Origin: Panicum virgatum
Lineage: Eukaryota; Streptophyta; Magnoliopsida; Poales; Poaceae
Direction: 5' to 3'
Assembly (NCBI RefSeq): GCF_016808335.1
Contig: NC_053142.1
Coordinates: 1,342,203-1,406,202 of the forward strand
Length of the DNA: 64,000 nt
The notes under the pieces: generated by a model
What the model was told of the DNA's origin: nothing
Seen by the model: the letters and a program-made list of their open reading frames with translations, nothing else
Database searches by the model: none
Translations under genes and position numbers: made by a program
Shown here: positions 46,845 through 58,534 of the stretch, piece after piece
Layout of the letters: each line of letters opens with the position of its first letter
Numbering within the stretch: position 1 is the first letter of the stretch

Positions 46845-49800
46845 TTGGTAATTGGAGTAGTTATTGGAGTAACAACTCCAGAAGAAGTAAAGAGCTTGTA
46901 TCTAGGGCCGCGGCGAGCGTGTCTATTAGCCCAACTACTGGATAGGCCATGCCTTAGACTTTGCCGGAACAAAAAAAGGTTGGCAGTCGGAATAGTTATT
47001 GTAGTAACGACTACTAAAGAAGGTAGAGAACTTGTCTCTAGGTCCGCGGAGAGCATGTCTCTTAGCCAAATTACTCGATAGGCCGTGCCTTTGAGTTTGC
47101 CGGAACAAAGAAAGGTTGGTAGTCGGAGTAGTTATTGGAGTAACGACTCTTGAAGTAGGTAGAGAGCTTGTCTCTAGGGCCGCGGAGAGCATGTCTCTTA
47201 GCCCAACTACTCGACAGGCCGTGCCTTTGACTTTGCCGGAACAAATAAAGGTTGGTATTCGAATTCGTTATTGAAGTAACGACTATTGAAGAAGTAGAGA
47301 CCTTGTCTCTAGGGCCGCGGAGAGCATGTCTCTTAGCCCAACTACTCGATAGGCCGTGCCTTTGAGTTTGCCGGAACAAAGAAAGGTTGGTAGTCGGTGT
47401 AGTTATTGGAGTAACGACTCCTGAAGGAGGTAGATAACTTATCTCTAGGGCCACGGAGAGCATGTCTCTTAGCCCAACTACTCGATAGGCCGTGCCTTTG
47501 ACTTTGCCGGAGCAAAAAAAGGTTGGTAGTCGGAGTAGTTATTGGAGTAACGACTCCTGAAGAAGGTAGATAACTTGTCTCTAGGGCTGCGGAGAGCATG
47601 TCTCTTAGTCCAACTACTCGATAGGCCGTGCCTTTGAGTTTGCCGGAACAAACAAAGGGTGGTAGTCGGAGTAGTTATTGGAGTAACGACTCCTGAAGAA
47701 GGTAGAGAACTTGTCTCTAGGGCCGCGGAGAGCATGTCTCTTAGCCCAACTACTCGATAGGCCGTGCCTTTGACTTTACCGGAACAAAAAAAGGTTGATA
47801 GTCGAAGTAATTATACGAGTAACGACTGCTGAAGAAGGTAGAGAACTTGTCTCTAGGGCCGCGGAGAGCATGTCTCTTAGCCCAACTACTTGATAGGTCG
47901 TGCCTTTGACTTTGCCGGAACAAAGAAAGGTTGGTATTCGAATTAGTTATTTGAGTAACGAGTCCTGAAGAAGTAGAGATCTTGTCTCTAGGGCCGCGGA
48001 GAGCATATCTCTTAGCCTAACTACTCGATAGGCCGTGCCTTTGACTTTGCCGGAGCAAAAAAAGGTTGGTAGTCGGAGTAGTTATTGGAGTAACGACTCC
48101 TGAAGAAGGTAGATAACTTGTCTCTAGGGCCGCAGAGAGCATGTCTCTTTGCCCAACTACTCGATAGGCCATGCCATTGACTTTGCCGAAACAAAGAAAG
48201 GTTGGTATTCGAATTAGTTATTGGAGTAACGACTCCTGAAAAAGAAGAGATCTTGTCTCTAGGGCCGCGGAGAGCATATCTCTTAGCCTAAGAACTCGAT
48301 AGGCCTTGCCTTTGACTTTGCGGAACAAAAAAAGGTTGGTAGTCAGAGTAGTGATTGGAGTAACGACACCTGAAGAAGGTATAGAGCTTGTCTCTAGGGC
48401 CGTGGAGAGCATGTCTCTTTGCCCAACTGCTCGATAGGCCGTGCCTTTGACTTTGTCGGAACAAAGAAAGGTTGGTAGTCGCAGTATTTATTGGAGTAAC
48501 AACTCCTGAAGAAGTAGAGAGCTTGTCTCTAGGGCCGCGGAGAGCATTTCTCTTAGCCCAGCTACTCGATAGGCCGTGCCTTTGACTTTGTCGGAACAAA
48601 GAAAGGTTGGTAGTCGCAGTATTTATTGGAGTAACAACTCCTGAAGAAGTAGAGAGCTTGTCTCTAGGGCCGCGGAGAGCATTTCTCTTAGCCCAGCTAC
48701 TCGATAGCCCGTGCCTTTGACTTTGCCGGAACAAAGAAAGGTTGGTAGTCGGAGTAGTTATTGGAGTAACGACTCTTGAAGTAGGTAGAGACCTTGTCTC
48801 TATGGCCGCGGAGAGCATGTCTCTTAGCCCAACTACTCGATAGGCCGTGCCTTTGACTTTGCCGGAACAAAGAAAGGTTGGTAGTCGAAGTAGTTATTGG
48901 AGTAACAACTCCAGAAGAAGTAGAGAGCTTGTTTCTAGGGCTGCGGCGAGCGTGTCTCTTAGCCCAACTACTGGATAGGCCGTGCCTTAGACTTTGCCGG
49001 AACAAAAAAAGGTTGGTAGTCGGAATAGTTATTGTAGTAACGACTACTGAAGAAGGTGAAGAACCTGTCTCTAGGGCCGCGGAGAGCATGTCTCTTAGCC
49101 CAACTACTCGATAGGCCGTGCCTTTGAGTTTGCCGGAACAAAGAAAGGTTGGTAGTCGGAGTAGTTATTGGAGTAACGACTCCTGAAGAAGGTAGAGAAC
49201 TTGCCTCTAGGGCCGCGGAGAGCATGTCTCTTAGCCCAACTACTCGATAGTCCATGCCTTTGACTTTGCTGGAACAAATAAAGGTTGGTATTCGAATTAG
49301 TTATTGGAGTAACGACTACTGAAGAAGTAGAGACCTTGTCTCTAGGGCCGCGGAGAGCATGTCTCTTAGCCCAACTACTCGATAGGCCGTGCCTTTGAGT
49401 TTGCCGGAACAAAGAAAGGTTGGTAGTCGATGTAGTTATTGGAGTAACGACTCCTGAAGAAGGTAGATAACTTGTCTCTAGGGCCACGGAGAGCATGTCT
49501 CTTAGTCCAACTACTCGATAGGCCATGCATTTGAGTTTGTCGGAACAAACGAAGGTTGGTAGTCGGAGTAGTTATTGGAGTAACGACTCTTGAAGAAGGT
49601 AGAAACTTGTCTCTAGGGCCGCGGAGAGCATGTCTCTTAGCCCAACTACTCGATAGGCCATGCCTTTGACTTTACCAGAACAAAAAAAGGTTGGTAGTCG
49701 GAGTAATTATACGAGTAACGACTACTGAAGAAGGTAGATAACTTGTTTCTAGGGCCACGGAGAGCATGTCTCTTAGCCCAACTACTTGATAGGTCGTGCC

Positions 49801-50308
49801 TTTGACTTTGCCGGAACAAAGAAAGGTTGGTATTCGAATTAGTTATTTGAGTAACGAGTCCTGAAGAAGTAGAGATCTTGTCTCTAGGGCCGCGGAGAGC
49901 ATATCTCTTAGCCTAACTACTCGATAGGCCGTGCCTTTGACTTTGCCGGAGCAAAAAAAGGTTGGTAGTCGGAGTAGTTATTGGAGTAACGACTCCTGAA
50001 GAAGGTAGATAACTTGTCTCTAGGGCCGCAGAGAGCATGTCTCTTTGCCCAACTACTCGATAGGCCATGCCTTTGACTTTGACGAAACAAAGAAAGGTTG
50101 GTATTCGAATTAGTTATTGGAGTAATGACTCCTGAAAAAGAAGAGATCTTGTCTCTAGGGCCGCGGAGAGCATATCTCTTAGCCTAAGAACTCGATAGGC
50201 CTTGCCTTTGACTTTGCGGAACAAAAAAAGGTTGGTAGTCAGAGTAGTAATTGGAGTAACGACACCTGAAGAAGGTATAGAGCTTGTCTCTAGGGCCGTG
50301 GAGAGCAA
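46845..50308 (+). repeat. 14-15-monomer higher-order duplication
   Basis: The run at about 46845-47460 recurs at about 48878-49500 (offset 2033 bp, 15 monomers), and 47761-48412 recurs at 49657-50308 (offset 1896 bp, 14 monomers). Markers are TTATACGAGTAACGACT near 47811 and 49707 and GCCTAAGAACTCGATAGG near 48286 and 50182. The different offsets arise because the first copy carries one extra, recently duplicated monomer at 48437-48707. Confidence 0.85.
48437..48707 (+). repeat. Two adjacent, essentially identical monomers
   Basis: The unit with TTTGTCGGAACAAAG, TCGCAGTATTTATTGG and GAGCATTTCTCTTAGCCCAG occurs twice in a row here and reads identically by eye. Only one copy stands at the matching place in the sister unit (near 50330). 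Neighbouring monomers usually differ at many sites, so this is a very recent single-monomer duplication. Confidence 0.85.
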
Positions 50309-50621
50309 GTCTCTTAGCCCAACTACTCGATAGGCCGTGCCTTTGACTTTGTCGGAACAAAGAAAGGTTGGTAGTCGCAGTATTTATTGGAGTAACAACT
50401 CCTGAAGAAGTAGAGAGCTTGTCTCTAGGGCCGCGGAGAGCATTTCTCTTAGCCCAGCTACTCGATAGGCCGTGCCTTTGACTTTGCCAGAACAAAGAAA
50501 GGTTGGCAGTCGGAGTAGTTATTGGAGTAACGACTCTTGAAGTAGGTATAGAGCTTGTCTCTAGGGCCGCGGAGAGCATGTCTCTTAGCCCAACTACTCG
50601 ATAGGCCGTGCCTTTAATTTT

Positions 50622-50626
50622 GCTGG
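50622..50626. repeat. Left target-site duplication of element 2 (GCTGG)
   Basis: GCTGG precedes TGTGACACCC; GCCGG (62458-62462) follows the other terminus. One of five bases differs, consistent with later C-to-T change of the satellite GCCGG. Confidence 0.85.
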
Positions 50627-50882
50627 TGTGACACCCGGTTTATAAAAGAACATAAACCGAGCAATCATATACGTGCCAGGATCAAGTCACACGTATATAC
50701 AACAGAATGAACAGTATATCATAGCACATATCACGAATAAGACATAATAAATCAAAATACGCATGTATTTATTACATAAATGACAAAAATGTCTGATACA
50801 GCGGAAGCGAAGTACAAAATACGGTAAAAGCTCTCCGAAGTTGAGCAGGGCACCACAGGGACGTCGACTGGGAGACGAACAC

Positions 50883-50938
50883 CTAGAAGTCCTCGTAGTC
50901 CTGGTAGCGCTGGACGAACTCCCTCGTGTCGGCAGGAA
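50883..50938 (-). other. Coding-like island B in the 3' LTR of element 2
   Basis: Minus-strand counterpart of 38113-38168, with the same acceptor-like GCTGCTCAG, the same short frame and the same TAG stop, without a change in the 48 bases before the stop. Confidence 0.45.
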
Positions 50939-51965
50939 CTGAGCAGCAGTAGCGTAGCCAAGAGGAAAAAGTAGAGAAGAGGCAAGAGTGAGTACACAAA
51001 TTGTACTCAATAAGTATAACACAAACTATGAGGCTCTAAGGTTGGCTGACTGACTGCATTAGCTTTTAAGTCTTGGCAAAATTTTATTAAAGCTATTTAC
51101 TACGAGTTGATGAATTATCATTAACCCAGTTACATAGTAATTAATCAGAATTAATCATGCTACTACTGAGAACCAAACCAAAACCAAGCCACCAAGGTAA
51201 CCCCGAGAGGCACCTCCCTCGTCGGAAGGAGACAACCCCACTAATCAAAAGGAGGATCTGGGCCGCTCATAATCGTGAGCACGGCTAGTATACCAGTTTT
51301 ACACTCTGCAGAGGTTGCACATATTTACCCACAAGTCGTGAGCTACGCTAGAGGTTCATCACACTTCCTTAGGAGAGATGGCTAGCGACTCACTACGAGG
51401 CCTTTACAAAGAATCTCGTTGGTAGGGAGTAACCGCGAGGGTGGATCGGCGACTATGGAGCAGGTCTAGTGGGCGTCAAGACACGAAGCACAGACGAGGC
51501 CACTCAGCACGAGGGCCATAGAAGCTTACCGCCCCTGCCCCGCAGGTAAGTTACTCCAAACCAAAAAGACCTAATTATTATGCCAAGTCTATCCCATTCT
51601 AGCCTTGTGGTAGCGCTGTTGTCCCAGGTTGTCGCTCTATGAACCGGTCCTTATGGAGAGTGGCCAACAAAGCACTAAGCACCGTGCTGGCCCCCTAAAC
51701 CATGTTTCTACAAAAACCATTTTTTATCGAGACGTGAGCCACCCAAGCACGAAGCACAGAGGGCCACTCTCAGAATTAAGTTCAAGTAAACCATTAATCA
51801 AATTAATTTAAAAAGGACCAGACTTTGTTATAGCGCAGCAACCTAGCACAACTAACCAAAATGCAACCCAAAGGATGTATATAAAGGATATAAAGTGGCT
51901 AGGAAAGTCCTTATAGGCATACAATATTAAATGCAGTATGAAATTGTAATTAAAAGTGATAGGTT

Positions 51966-52072
51966 GTTCATGTTATACTTGCCTTCCTCGTACTGCTCCT
52001 GCTGCTGCTCAAACTGCTCAGAAGATGGCTGCTCCGGGTACTGGTACTGGGGCTCCTCAGATGGATCAGCGT
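51966..52072 (-). other. Coding-like island A in the 3' LTR of element 2
   Basis: Minus-strand frame after GTGAGTAG, rich in Gln, Glu, Tyr and Pro and containing YEEGK. This copy has no internal stop across the island, unlike those in the two LTRs of element 1 and the 5' LTR of element 2. Confidence 0.45.
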
Positions 52073-53259
52073 CTACTCACGAACACATGGCCAAAACAGT
52101 GCACAATAGTAAGCATACAAGCAAACACTATCAAAAACTAAGAAACAATACATCAATACATAAAAACAGCACATTAAACTAGTCTAAGACTATTCTACGC
52201 ATTACAATGATCGCGTGGACATAAAGAACGCTTAAAACGGAGCTCAAACGCATAATCTAGGCTAAAAACAAGTTCTAGGGGCTTATTTATAATAAAAACA
52301 GGGTTCCAGGGACTTTTCTGCTAAAACCGAAGGCCTAGACGTAATTAAGCTAAAGCTTCAGGGTCTAACTCGCAAAAACTTCAAGCCTGGATTGCGGGTA
52401 CTATTTTAAAGAAACTCAGGGGGCTACGCGTTAAAACCAGGACTTAAATCTAATTATTTTTGAACTCAGGTGGACCGCGGGTTGAATTCTAAAAAGAGCA
52501 GGGTCTCTTTAGCAAAAGGTACCGGCCGAACCGGTATCTTTGGATTACGGCCGCTGGATCTAGATCCAACGGTCCAGATCGGATGTCCTAGGGATCTAAT
52601 CGTGGCCGTTGTTTCAGGATCGGGCGGCTGACATGATTCGCGCGCGGGAGCAGCGGCGGTAGGTCGCCGGAGCTCTGCTCCGCGGCGGGGGGGTCGCCGG
52701 GGTTGGCCAAACCGGTGTCCCCGTGACCGATTCGGGCCGCGGCTTGGCTCGGGAGCATGCCCGTGGCATGCGCAAGCCACTGGGGCACTCAGGGGAGGGG
52801 ATTGGGGCGCGGGACGCCGTGCGCGGCGGCGATGGCGGACGAACGCGGCGGGGCATCGCCGGGGTGAGCTCGCGCGGCCTCTGGGGTGCGCTACAGACTA
52901 AAGTAGCTAGCGCAAAAGGGGGAGAGGGACACGGCGAAGCTCACCAGGGGTCGTGGTGGTTGGAGGCGTGTTGCAGTGGGGTCGACGGCGAGGTCCGACT
53001 GCGATGGCGTGGCGGAGCTCGTGGAGAAGGAGATGCAAAGGGAGCCCGGGCGTCTGGACCCCTTAGATCGATGTGCGGTGCTCCTGTGAAACCGATGGGA
53101 GGGTTAGAAGGGGCCCGGGGCCGACGGCGGCGAGAAAACGGGGCGGCAGAGGTGCTCACCGGCGGCGCAGGGGGTCTCGGCGTGGCGGAGCTGTGGCTGC
53201 TAGGGTTTATGGCAGCGCGGCACCAGAGTGGGGGATGAGGTGCGGAGGGCCACGGGCGG

Positions 53260-53268
53260 TATTTATAG
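53260..53268 (-). promoter_or_regulatory. TATA box in the 3' LTR of element 2
   Basis: The minus strand reads CTATAAATACC within a GC-rich setting, matching the plant TATA consensus. It lies in the element's sense direction and is duplicated in the other LTR at 61743-61751, where it could drive transcription of the element. Confidence 0.7.
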
Positions 53269-53975
53269 GGCGGCGGAGCGCCCTTGGCGTGCGCGCCTGG
53301 GGTAGGAAAGCCGGCGAATTCCGCGGCGAGGATCACGGCCGCGTGGCGGGTCTGTTGCGCTGTGGAGGGGAAGGAGCTTCCAAGCGGGGCCCACAGGTCA
53401 GCGGGCGAAGCGCGCGCGGGGCCGGGCCGTCAGGGGCGCGAGGGCGACGCGAGGCGGGCGGCTGCAGGCACTGACGTGCGGGGCCCAGTTGGCAGGGGCG
53501 GGGGCGCTGACTTGGGCACTAGGCGAGCGGGGTTTTGGGCCGGAGGAGTGGCGCTGCTGGCTGGGCCGGCTCGGGAAAAAAAAGGAAAGGGGGAGTGGGC
53601 CGCGCGACTGGGCTGCCTCTGGTTGGGCCGAGCGGGGAGGAACAGGCTGGAAAGGAGTGTGGGCACGGGCTGGGCTTGGAAAGGAGGTTTGGGCTGGGTT
53701 TGGGTTTTTCTTCTTTTCTATTTCCTTCTTTCTAATTCTAAAACAATCAAACACATTTGAATTCAAATAAAATTTGAATTCAAACCACACTCAAATGAGT
53801 AAAATAAATGCACCAGCATGAATGCAACATTAGAAGTAAACCTATGATGAAATTTTAATTACGTATAGAACAAAATTTGAGATTAATTGCAAGTCTATCA
53901 CCACAAACCTTAGAAAATTAAATAAAGCAAATTAAATTTATTATAAAATGCTGAAAATTAAATTAGGGTGTTACA

Positions 53976-53990
53976 GACCCTACCCCCTTA
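53976..53990 (-). other. Polypurine tract of element 2
   Basis: The minus strand reads TAAGGGGGTAGGGTC directly inside the 3' LTR, equivalent to the tract of element 1. Confidence 0.9.
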
Positions 53991-54011
53991 AAGAAATCTC
54001 GTCCCCGAGAT

Positions 54012-54584
54012 TTAGCTGGGCTGGCTAGCAAAGAGATCCGGATATGTCTTCTTCAACTCATCTTCTCGCTCCCAAGTAGCCTCAGCTTCACTGTGGTGAC
54101 TCCACTGAACTCTGCACATCTTGATGCACTTGTTTCGAGTAACCCTCTCTGATGTCTCCAGAATCTTTACCGGATGCTCGGTATAAGTCAGATCTTCCTG
54201 CACATCTACTCCATCCAGTGGTGCCTGCTCCTCGGGTACTCGCTGACACCTCTTCAGCTGAGATATATGGAAGACATCATGAACTCCTGAGAGGCTGAGA
54301 GGTAACTCCAGGCGATAAGCAACTTCGCCTTTCTGCTCTAGCACCTTGAATGGCCCCACATACCGAGGTGCTAACTTCCCCTTGACATTGAATCTGCGGA
54401 TTCCTCTTATCGGAGACACCTTCAGATACACATAATCACCAACACTGAAAGTCAGGTCTCTCCGTTTGCCATCTGCATAGCTCTTCTGTCTACTCTGTGC
54501 AATCCTCAGATTCTCTCGCACAGCCTGAACCATCTGCTCTGCATCATCTATGATCTCAGGGCCAAAGAGCTGCTTCTCACCAAT
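54012..54584 (-). pseudogene. pol: Integrase C-terminus and chromodomain of element 2
   Basis: Follows the TAG at 54585-54587 in the same frame and is open to the final TAA at 54012-54014. It holds the GPY/F-type module (LAPRYVGPFKVLEQKGEVAY), VFHISQLKRC and the chromodomain tail with HPVKILETSER and VQWSHHSEAEATWERE. It differs from element 1 at few residues. Confidence 0.93.
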
Positions 54585-55148
54585 CTAATCCCAATAGAGA
54601 GGAGTCCTGCACTTTCTGCCATACAATGCCTCGAAGGGGGACTTCTTCAGACTGGCCTGATAGCTGTTATTATAAGAGAACTCAGCATATGACAGGCACT
54701 TATCCCAACTAGTACCATACTGAATAGCACAAGCTCTCAGCATATCCTCCAACACTTGGTTCATTCTCTCTGTCTGCCCATCTGTCTGAGGGTGATAAGC
54801 CGTACTGAAATGCAGCTTCGTATCCAGCAAATCATGGAGCTGCTCCCAGAACCGAGAAGTGAACTGAGACCCTCTGTCAGATATGATCTTCTTGGGCACA
54901 CCATGCAAGCAGACAATCCGAGAGATGTACAACTCTGCTAGTCTAGCACCGGAGTAAGTAGTGTTCACTGGAATGAAGTGAGCAACCTTCGTCAGACGAT
55001 CCACTACTACCCATATGGAGTTGTACCCTTTCTGAGTACGAGGCAATCCAACAATGAAGTCCATAGTGATTTCCTCCCATTTCCACTCTGGAATCTTCAA
55101 AGGCTGTAATAGACCTGCTGGCCTCTGATGCTCAGCCTTGACACGCTA
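54585..55148 (-). pseudogene. pol: Integrase catalytic core of element 2
   Basis: Runs from the TAG at 55146-55148 (CAG in element 1, just after the zinc-binding CDTC) to the TAG at 54585-54587 (CAG in element 1, after PLYWD). Within it the DD35E residues are all present: Asp in EEITMDFIVGLP, Asp in SDRGSQF, and Glu in TDGQTER. The core itself therefore looks catalytically complete, unlike that of element 1, but both flanking stops would prevent its production. Confidence 0.93.
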
Positions 55149-55712
55149 ACAGGTGTCACAAATAGCCATGTACTCTGCCACTGAACGCTTCATCCCATAC
55201 CACCAGAAACGTTCCTTCAGATCATAGTACATCTTCGTGTTGCCCGGATGAATAGAGTATGCTGTATCATGGGCCTCACTCAGAATCAACTTCCTGAGAT
55301 CCTTCACATCTGGCACACAGATCCGGTTCTTGTACCACAAGGTACCCTGATCATCCTCTCTGAAATGAGGGGCCTTGCCCTTCCTGAGAAACTCACGAAT
55401 CTCCTGCAGCTTCTCATCATCTTTCTGATACTGCCTGATCTCTGACTCTAGAGTCGGTACTGCCTCAAATGCTGCACTGGAGGCATGATGCAAGAAGCCC
55501 AGACTCAACTGCTCGAACTCCTCACATAACTCTGGAGGCATCTGGAAAGCCACGGCCATGTTGAGATAGCTTCTCCTGCTCAAAGCATCTGCTACAACAT
55601 TGGCCTTGCCCGGATGATAGTGAATCTCCAGGTCATAATCCTTGACCAACCCTAGCCATCTTCTCTGCCGCATGTTCAGCTCATTCTGCGTGAAAATGTA
55701 CTTGAGGCTCTA
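55149..55712 (-). pseudogene. pol: RNase H end and integrase zinc-binding region of element 2
   Basis: In frame after a TAG at 55710-55712, where element 1 has AAG (TDHK). It contains the RNase H end block VVADALSR, a spacer with the [16 protein letters not shown] linker, and the integrase zinc-binding residues ([17 protein letters not shown]). Conserved positions agree with element 1. Confidence 0.92.
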
Positions 55713-56183
55713 GTGATCAGTATAGATATCACACTGCTGCCCATACAAGTAATGCCTCCAAATCTTCAGAGCATGCACAACTGCGGCTAACTCAAGATCA
55801 TGAGTAGGATAGTTCAGCTCATGCCGACGTAACTGCCGTGAAGCTATCACTCTGCCCTCCTGCATCAGAACACACCCAAGACCATCCTTCAAAGCATCAC
55901 AATATACCGTGAACCTCTTCATCTGGTCTGGCAGAGTCAGGACTGGCGCCGTAGTCAACCTTTTCTTCAGTTCATCAAAGGCCCTCTGACGCTCATCAGT
56001 CCATATAAATGCCACATTCTTCTCTAGCAAAGAAGTCAAAGGCTTCGCGATCTTGGAGAAATTCTCAATGAACCTCCGATAATATCCAGCTAAGCCCAAG
56101 AATGACCTGACTTCCTTCACTGTCTGCGGTGTCTCCCACTCTAGCACATCCTTCACCTCGCTCGGATCAACAGCAATGCCTCC
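55713..56183 (-). pseudogene. pol: RT connection and RNase H start of element 2
   Basis: After the TAG at 56184-56186 (CAG in element 1), the frame continues with [20 protein letters not shown], correct where element 1 has its one-base deletion. RNase H begins with [18 protein letters not shown], in which an Ala-Leu pair replaces the Ala-Ser of element 1. Two codons are missing after VIA relative to element 1, an in-frame 6-base deletion. Confidence 0.92.
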
Positions 56184-57115
56184 CTAAGAGATAACATGAC
56201 CGAAGAATGGGACCTCGTCAATCCAGAACTCGCACTTGCTGAACTTGGCATACAGCTGATGCTCTCTCAATCTCTGCAATACGAGTCTGAGATGCTCCTC
56301 ATGCTCTTCTTCTGTCTTGGAGAAGATCAGAATATCATCAATGAAAATCACCACAAAGACATCTAGATAGTCCATGAAAACCATGTTCATCAGATGCATG
56401 AAGAAAGCCGGGGCATTAGTCAAGCCGAAGGACATGACCGTGTACTCATATAGCCCATACTTGCAAGTGAATGCCGTCTTCGGAATATCCCCAGGATGGA
56501 TCCTCAGCTGAAAATAACCCGAACGAAGATCAATCTTCGAGAATATACGAGCACCTCGAAGCAGATCGAAGAGATCCTCAATTCGGGGCAGTGGATGCTT
56601 GTTCTTGATAGTGACTGCATTCAGCTCCCGATAATCCACACACATCCTCTTCGAGCCATCCTTCTTATCTACCAGCAATAATGGAAAAGCCCAAGGAGAG
56701 AAGCTGCGACGCATATAGCCCTTGGCTAGCAACTCATCAATAGTCTTCTTGACCTCTTCATGCTCTATAGGTGCCATACAGTAGGGCCGCTTTGCAATAG
56801 GAGCTGTGCCAGGCAAGAGATCAATACAAAACTCAATGGCGCGTTCAGGCGGCATACCTGGCAGATCATCCGGAAAGACATTCGGGAATTCAAACACCAC
56901 GCGAATACCGTCCGTGGGTCTAGCCTCCATCTGATGAAGAAATCCAGAAGGCTCTGAAGCACTGATTGCCACCTCTTGGCCATCAGATGCTGACAAGTGA
57001 ACTGTCCGCTGAGCACAGTCAATACGGACTCCCCATCTGGTAAGTGTCTCCATGCCCAAAATCACATCTATCCCCGAGGAGTCAATAACTATCAGGCCAG
57101 TGCAGAATTCTACCC
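56184..57115 (-). pseudogene. pol: Reverse transcriptase of element 2
   Basis: Open on the minus strand from about 57115 to the TAG at 56184. It has the region linking protease to RT ([10 protein letters not shown]), then [26 protein letters not shown] with the usual Arg, [15 protein letters not shown], and the catalytic IFIDDILIF. All RT motifs are intact over this segment. The upstream boundary is a one-base phase change in a G run (CATAAAGGGGGTAG on the minus strand, near 57113) that separates it from the protease frame. Confidence 0.92.
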
Positions 57116-57395
57116 CCTTTATGACAAATACTAACTCTGGAGCATATAGAACATGTACGTATCTGACCCCCAGGTGAGGTAACTACCATAGCTGTCCTCA
57201 TACAAGAAACCGGTATACCATGCTGCTCGGCAAATGACTTGGAAATGAAAGAATGTGTAGCACCGGTATCGAAAAGTACTGTAGCGGGGTGAGAGTTGAC
57301 CATGAACGTACCAATAACCATGTTAGGAGCCTCGGCCGCTGACTTGGCCGTCATGTGGTTCACTCTGCCCTATGCTGGCACCCTCAAGGGCAAGT
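57082..57395 (-). pseudogene. pol: Protease region of element 2
   Basis: Minus-strand frame with the aspartic protease motif VLFDTGATHSFISKSF and its upstream TAESAAEAP-like linker (here TAKSAAEAP). It is in a different phase from both neighbours. Upstream, sequence after the zinc knuckle is shortened against element 1 and carries a stop near 57395; downstream lies the G-run phase change. The DTGA active site is present. Confidence 0.88.
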
Positions 57396-57908
57396 GTTGG
57401 CGTAGTGCCCCGGCTTGCCGCAGTGATAGCAGACGCGTGCAAGTGTCGAAGCCTGCTATCCGGTAGGAGCTGCCGGACGTGGAGCCTGCGGTGCCGGTGG
57501 GGCAGCACGAGCCGGAGGTGCCGGTAACCTCGGGCCCTGACCTGCCTGCTGCTGTCGAGGCGGGTACTGCTACGGTGGCCTCTGCTGGTACTGCTGAGGA
57601 GGCCGGTACTGCTGCTACTGGTACTGCTGAGGCAGCTGGAGTCGAGGACGAGTGTTGCTGCCGGAAGCAACGGGGACAATCTTCCTCTTCTTGTCCTCCA
57701 TCTCCAAGTGCTTGCGCTCCGTGTTGAGCGCGCTGTCAACCAGATGGTTGAAGTCGTCAAAGCGGAGGTTGAGCAGCGCGTACTGGAGGTAGTCCTCGAG
57801 GCCCACCATGAAGTGCTCCTGTTTCTTGCGGTCATCCGCAACATCGGCAGGGGCGTAGCGAGCAAGCTGCAGAAAACGATCACGATACTCCGTGACCGAC
57901 ATAGTCCC
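57396..57908 (-). pseudogene. gag: gag second part of element 2 (after the intron-like segment)
   Basis: Begins at GGG ACT ATG (57908), the exact continuation of the CAG codon at 58019-58021 once 57909-58018 is left out. It contains the rest of the Gag core (MSVTEYRDRFLQLARYAPAD), the Gln/Pro/Ala linker, and a CCHC knuckle CYHCGKPGHYANTC near 57400-57440. TAG stops lie at 57615-57617, 57570-57572 and 57456-57458, each where element 1 has CAG. Confidence 0.9.
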
Positions 57909-58018
57909 CTGAATTGACAAAGACAGATAGATATCGAAAGATTAACTCAAGATTCATAAGGATAGAACAAGGGGCATTAGCTCAAAAGAAACCGCTGAAT
58001 GATTATATTTAAGATTAC
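57909..58018 (-). other. Intron-like 110-nt segment within gag of element 2
   Basis: On the minus strand the segment starts GTAATC after exon base CAG and ends TTTGTCAATTCAG before GGG. It is AT-rich, has a pyrimidine-rich 3' tract and branch-point-like CTAAT and TTAAT motifs. Element 1 lacks it exactly, reading CAGGGGACT across the junction. Its length is not a multiple of 3, and retention gives a stop 14 codons later. All this fits a U2-type intron; a non-intronic insertion between CAG direct repeats is the alternative. Confidence 0.65.
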
Positions 58019-58534
58019 CTGCTTCAATGCAAGGAACTCCTTCTGCTTCATCATAATAACACCCACGAGGACGTTGTGGCTGCGGAACCGCTCCCGGAAC
58101 TGGAGCCAAGTGAGAGCCTCGCGGTCCTGAATTGGGTGGGACTCCCACCAGTCCAAAGCTGCCCCTCGCAGCTGTCCTGCTGCGTACAAGACTCTCTCCC
58201 GATCATCGCACTGGGCGATGTCCAGCTGACGCTCCACTGCACGGAGCCAGTCGTCAGCCTGAAGGGGGTCGGACGTGTGAGAGAACATCGGCGGGTGACC
58301 CCTCAGGAACTCAGCACGCCTGTCGCGAGGCTGCGGCAGTGGAGGAGGCGGAGGCTGAGTGTGAGCCTGCTGAAGGGCCTGAACAGTGTTGTTCAGGGTG
58401 GCCATCATCTGCATCTGGAGCTGGAAGTACTGCTCCGGAGTCAAAGGCGGCGGCATCGGGATCCCGGTCCCCTGGGTGTTCTGACCCTGGTTGTTCTGTC
58501 CCTGCTGGTCAGAACCACGCCTGGTGTTCACCAT
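58019..58534 (-). pseudogene. gag: gag first part of element 2 (open)
   Basis: Open minus-strand frame from the MVNTRRGSDQQ start (58534; another in-frame ATG at 58558) to the CAG at 58019-58021. It carries the Gln/Pro-rich N-terminus and the first half of the Retrotrans_gag core (LDWWESHPIQ, LTWLQFRERF, KQKEFLALKQ). It has no stop, including at the position equivalent to 39305 in element 1, where CAG is retained. Without splicing of the next 110 nt this frame would give a truncated Gag. Confidence 0.9.

Larger units (their letters stand above)
46751..50626 (+). repeat. 135/136-bp satellite array, block 3 (about 29 monomers)
   Basis: Same satellite and orientation as blocks 1 and 2, lying between the two full elements. 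Its variant monomers (GGCGAGCGTGTCT, TATTGTAGTAACGACTACT, TTATACGAGTAACGACT, CTTAGCCTAAGAACTCG) form a higher-order pattern shared with block 4. It contains no gene. Confidence 0.96.
50627..53975 (-). repeat. 3' LTR of element 2 (3349 bp)
   Basis: Outer copy relative to the element's 3' end. On the plus strand it runs from TGTGACACCC (one base off the usual TGTAACACCC) to GGGTGTTACA. It contains island B at 50883-50938, island A at 51966-52072, the GC-rich zone at about 52500-53720, and a TATA box on the minus strand at 53260-53268. Confidence 0.95.
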
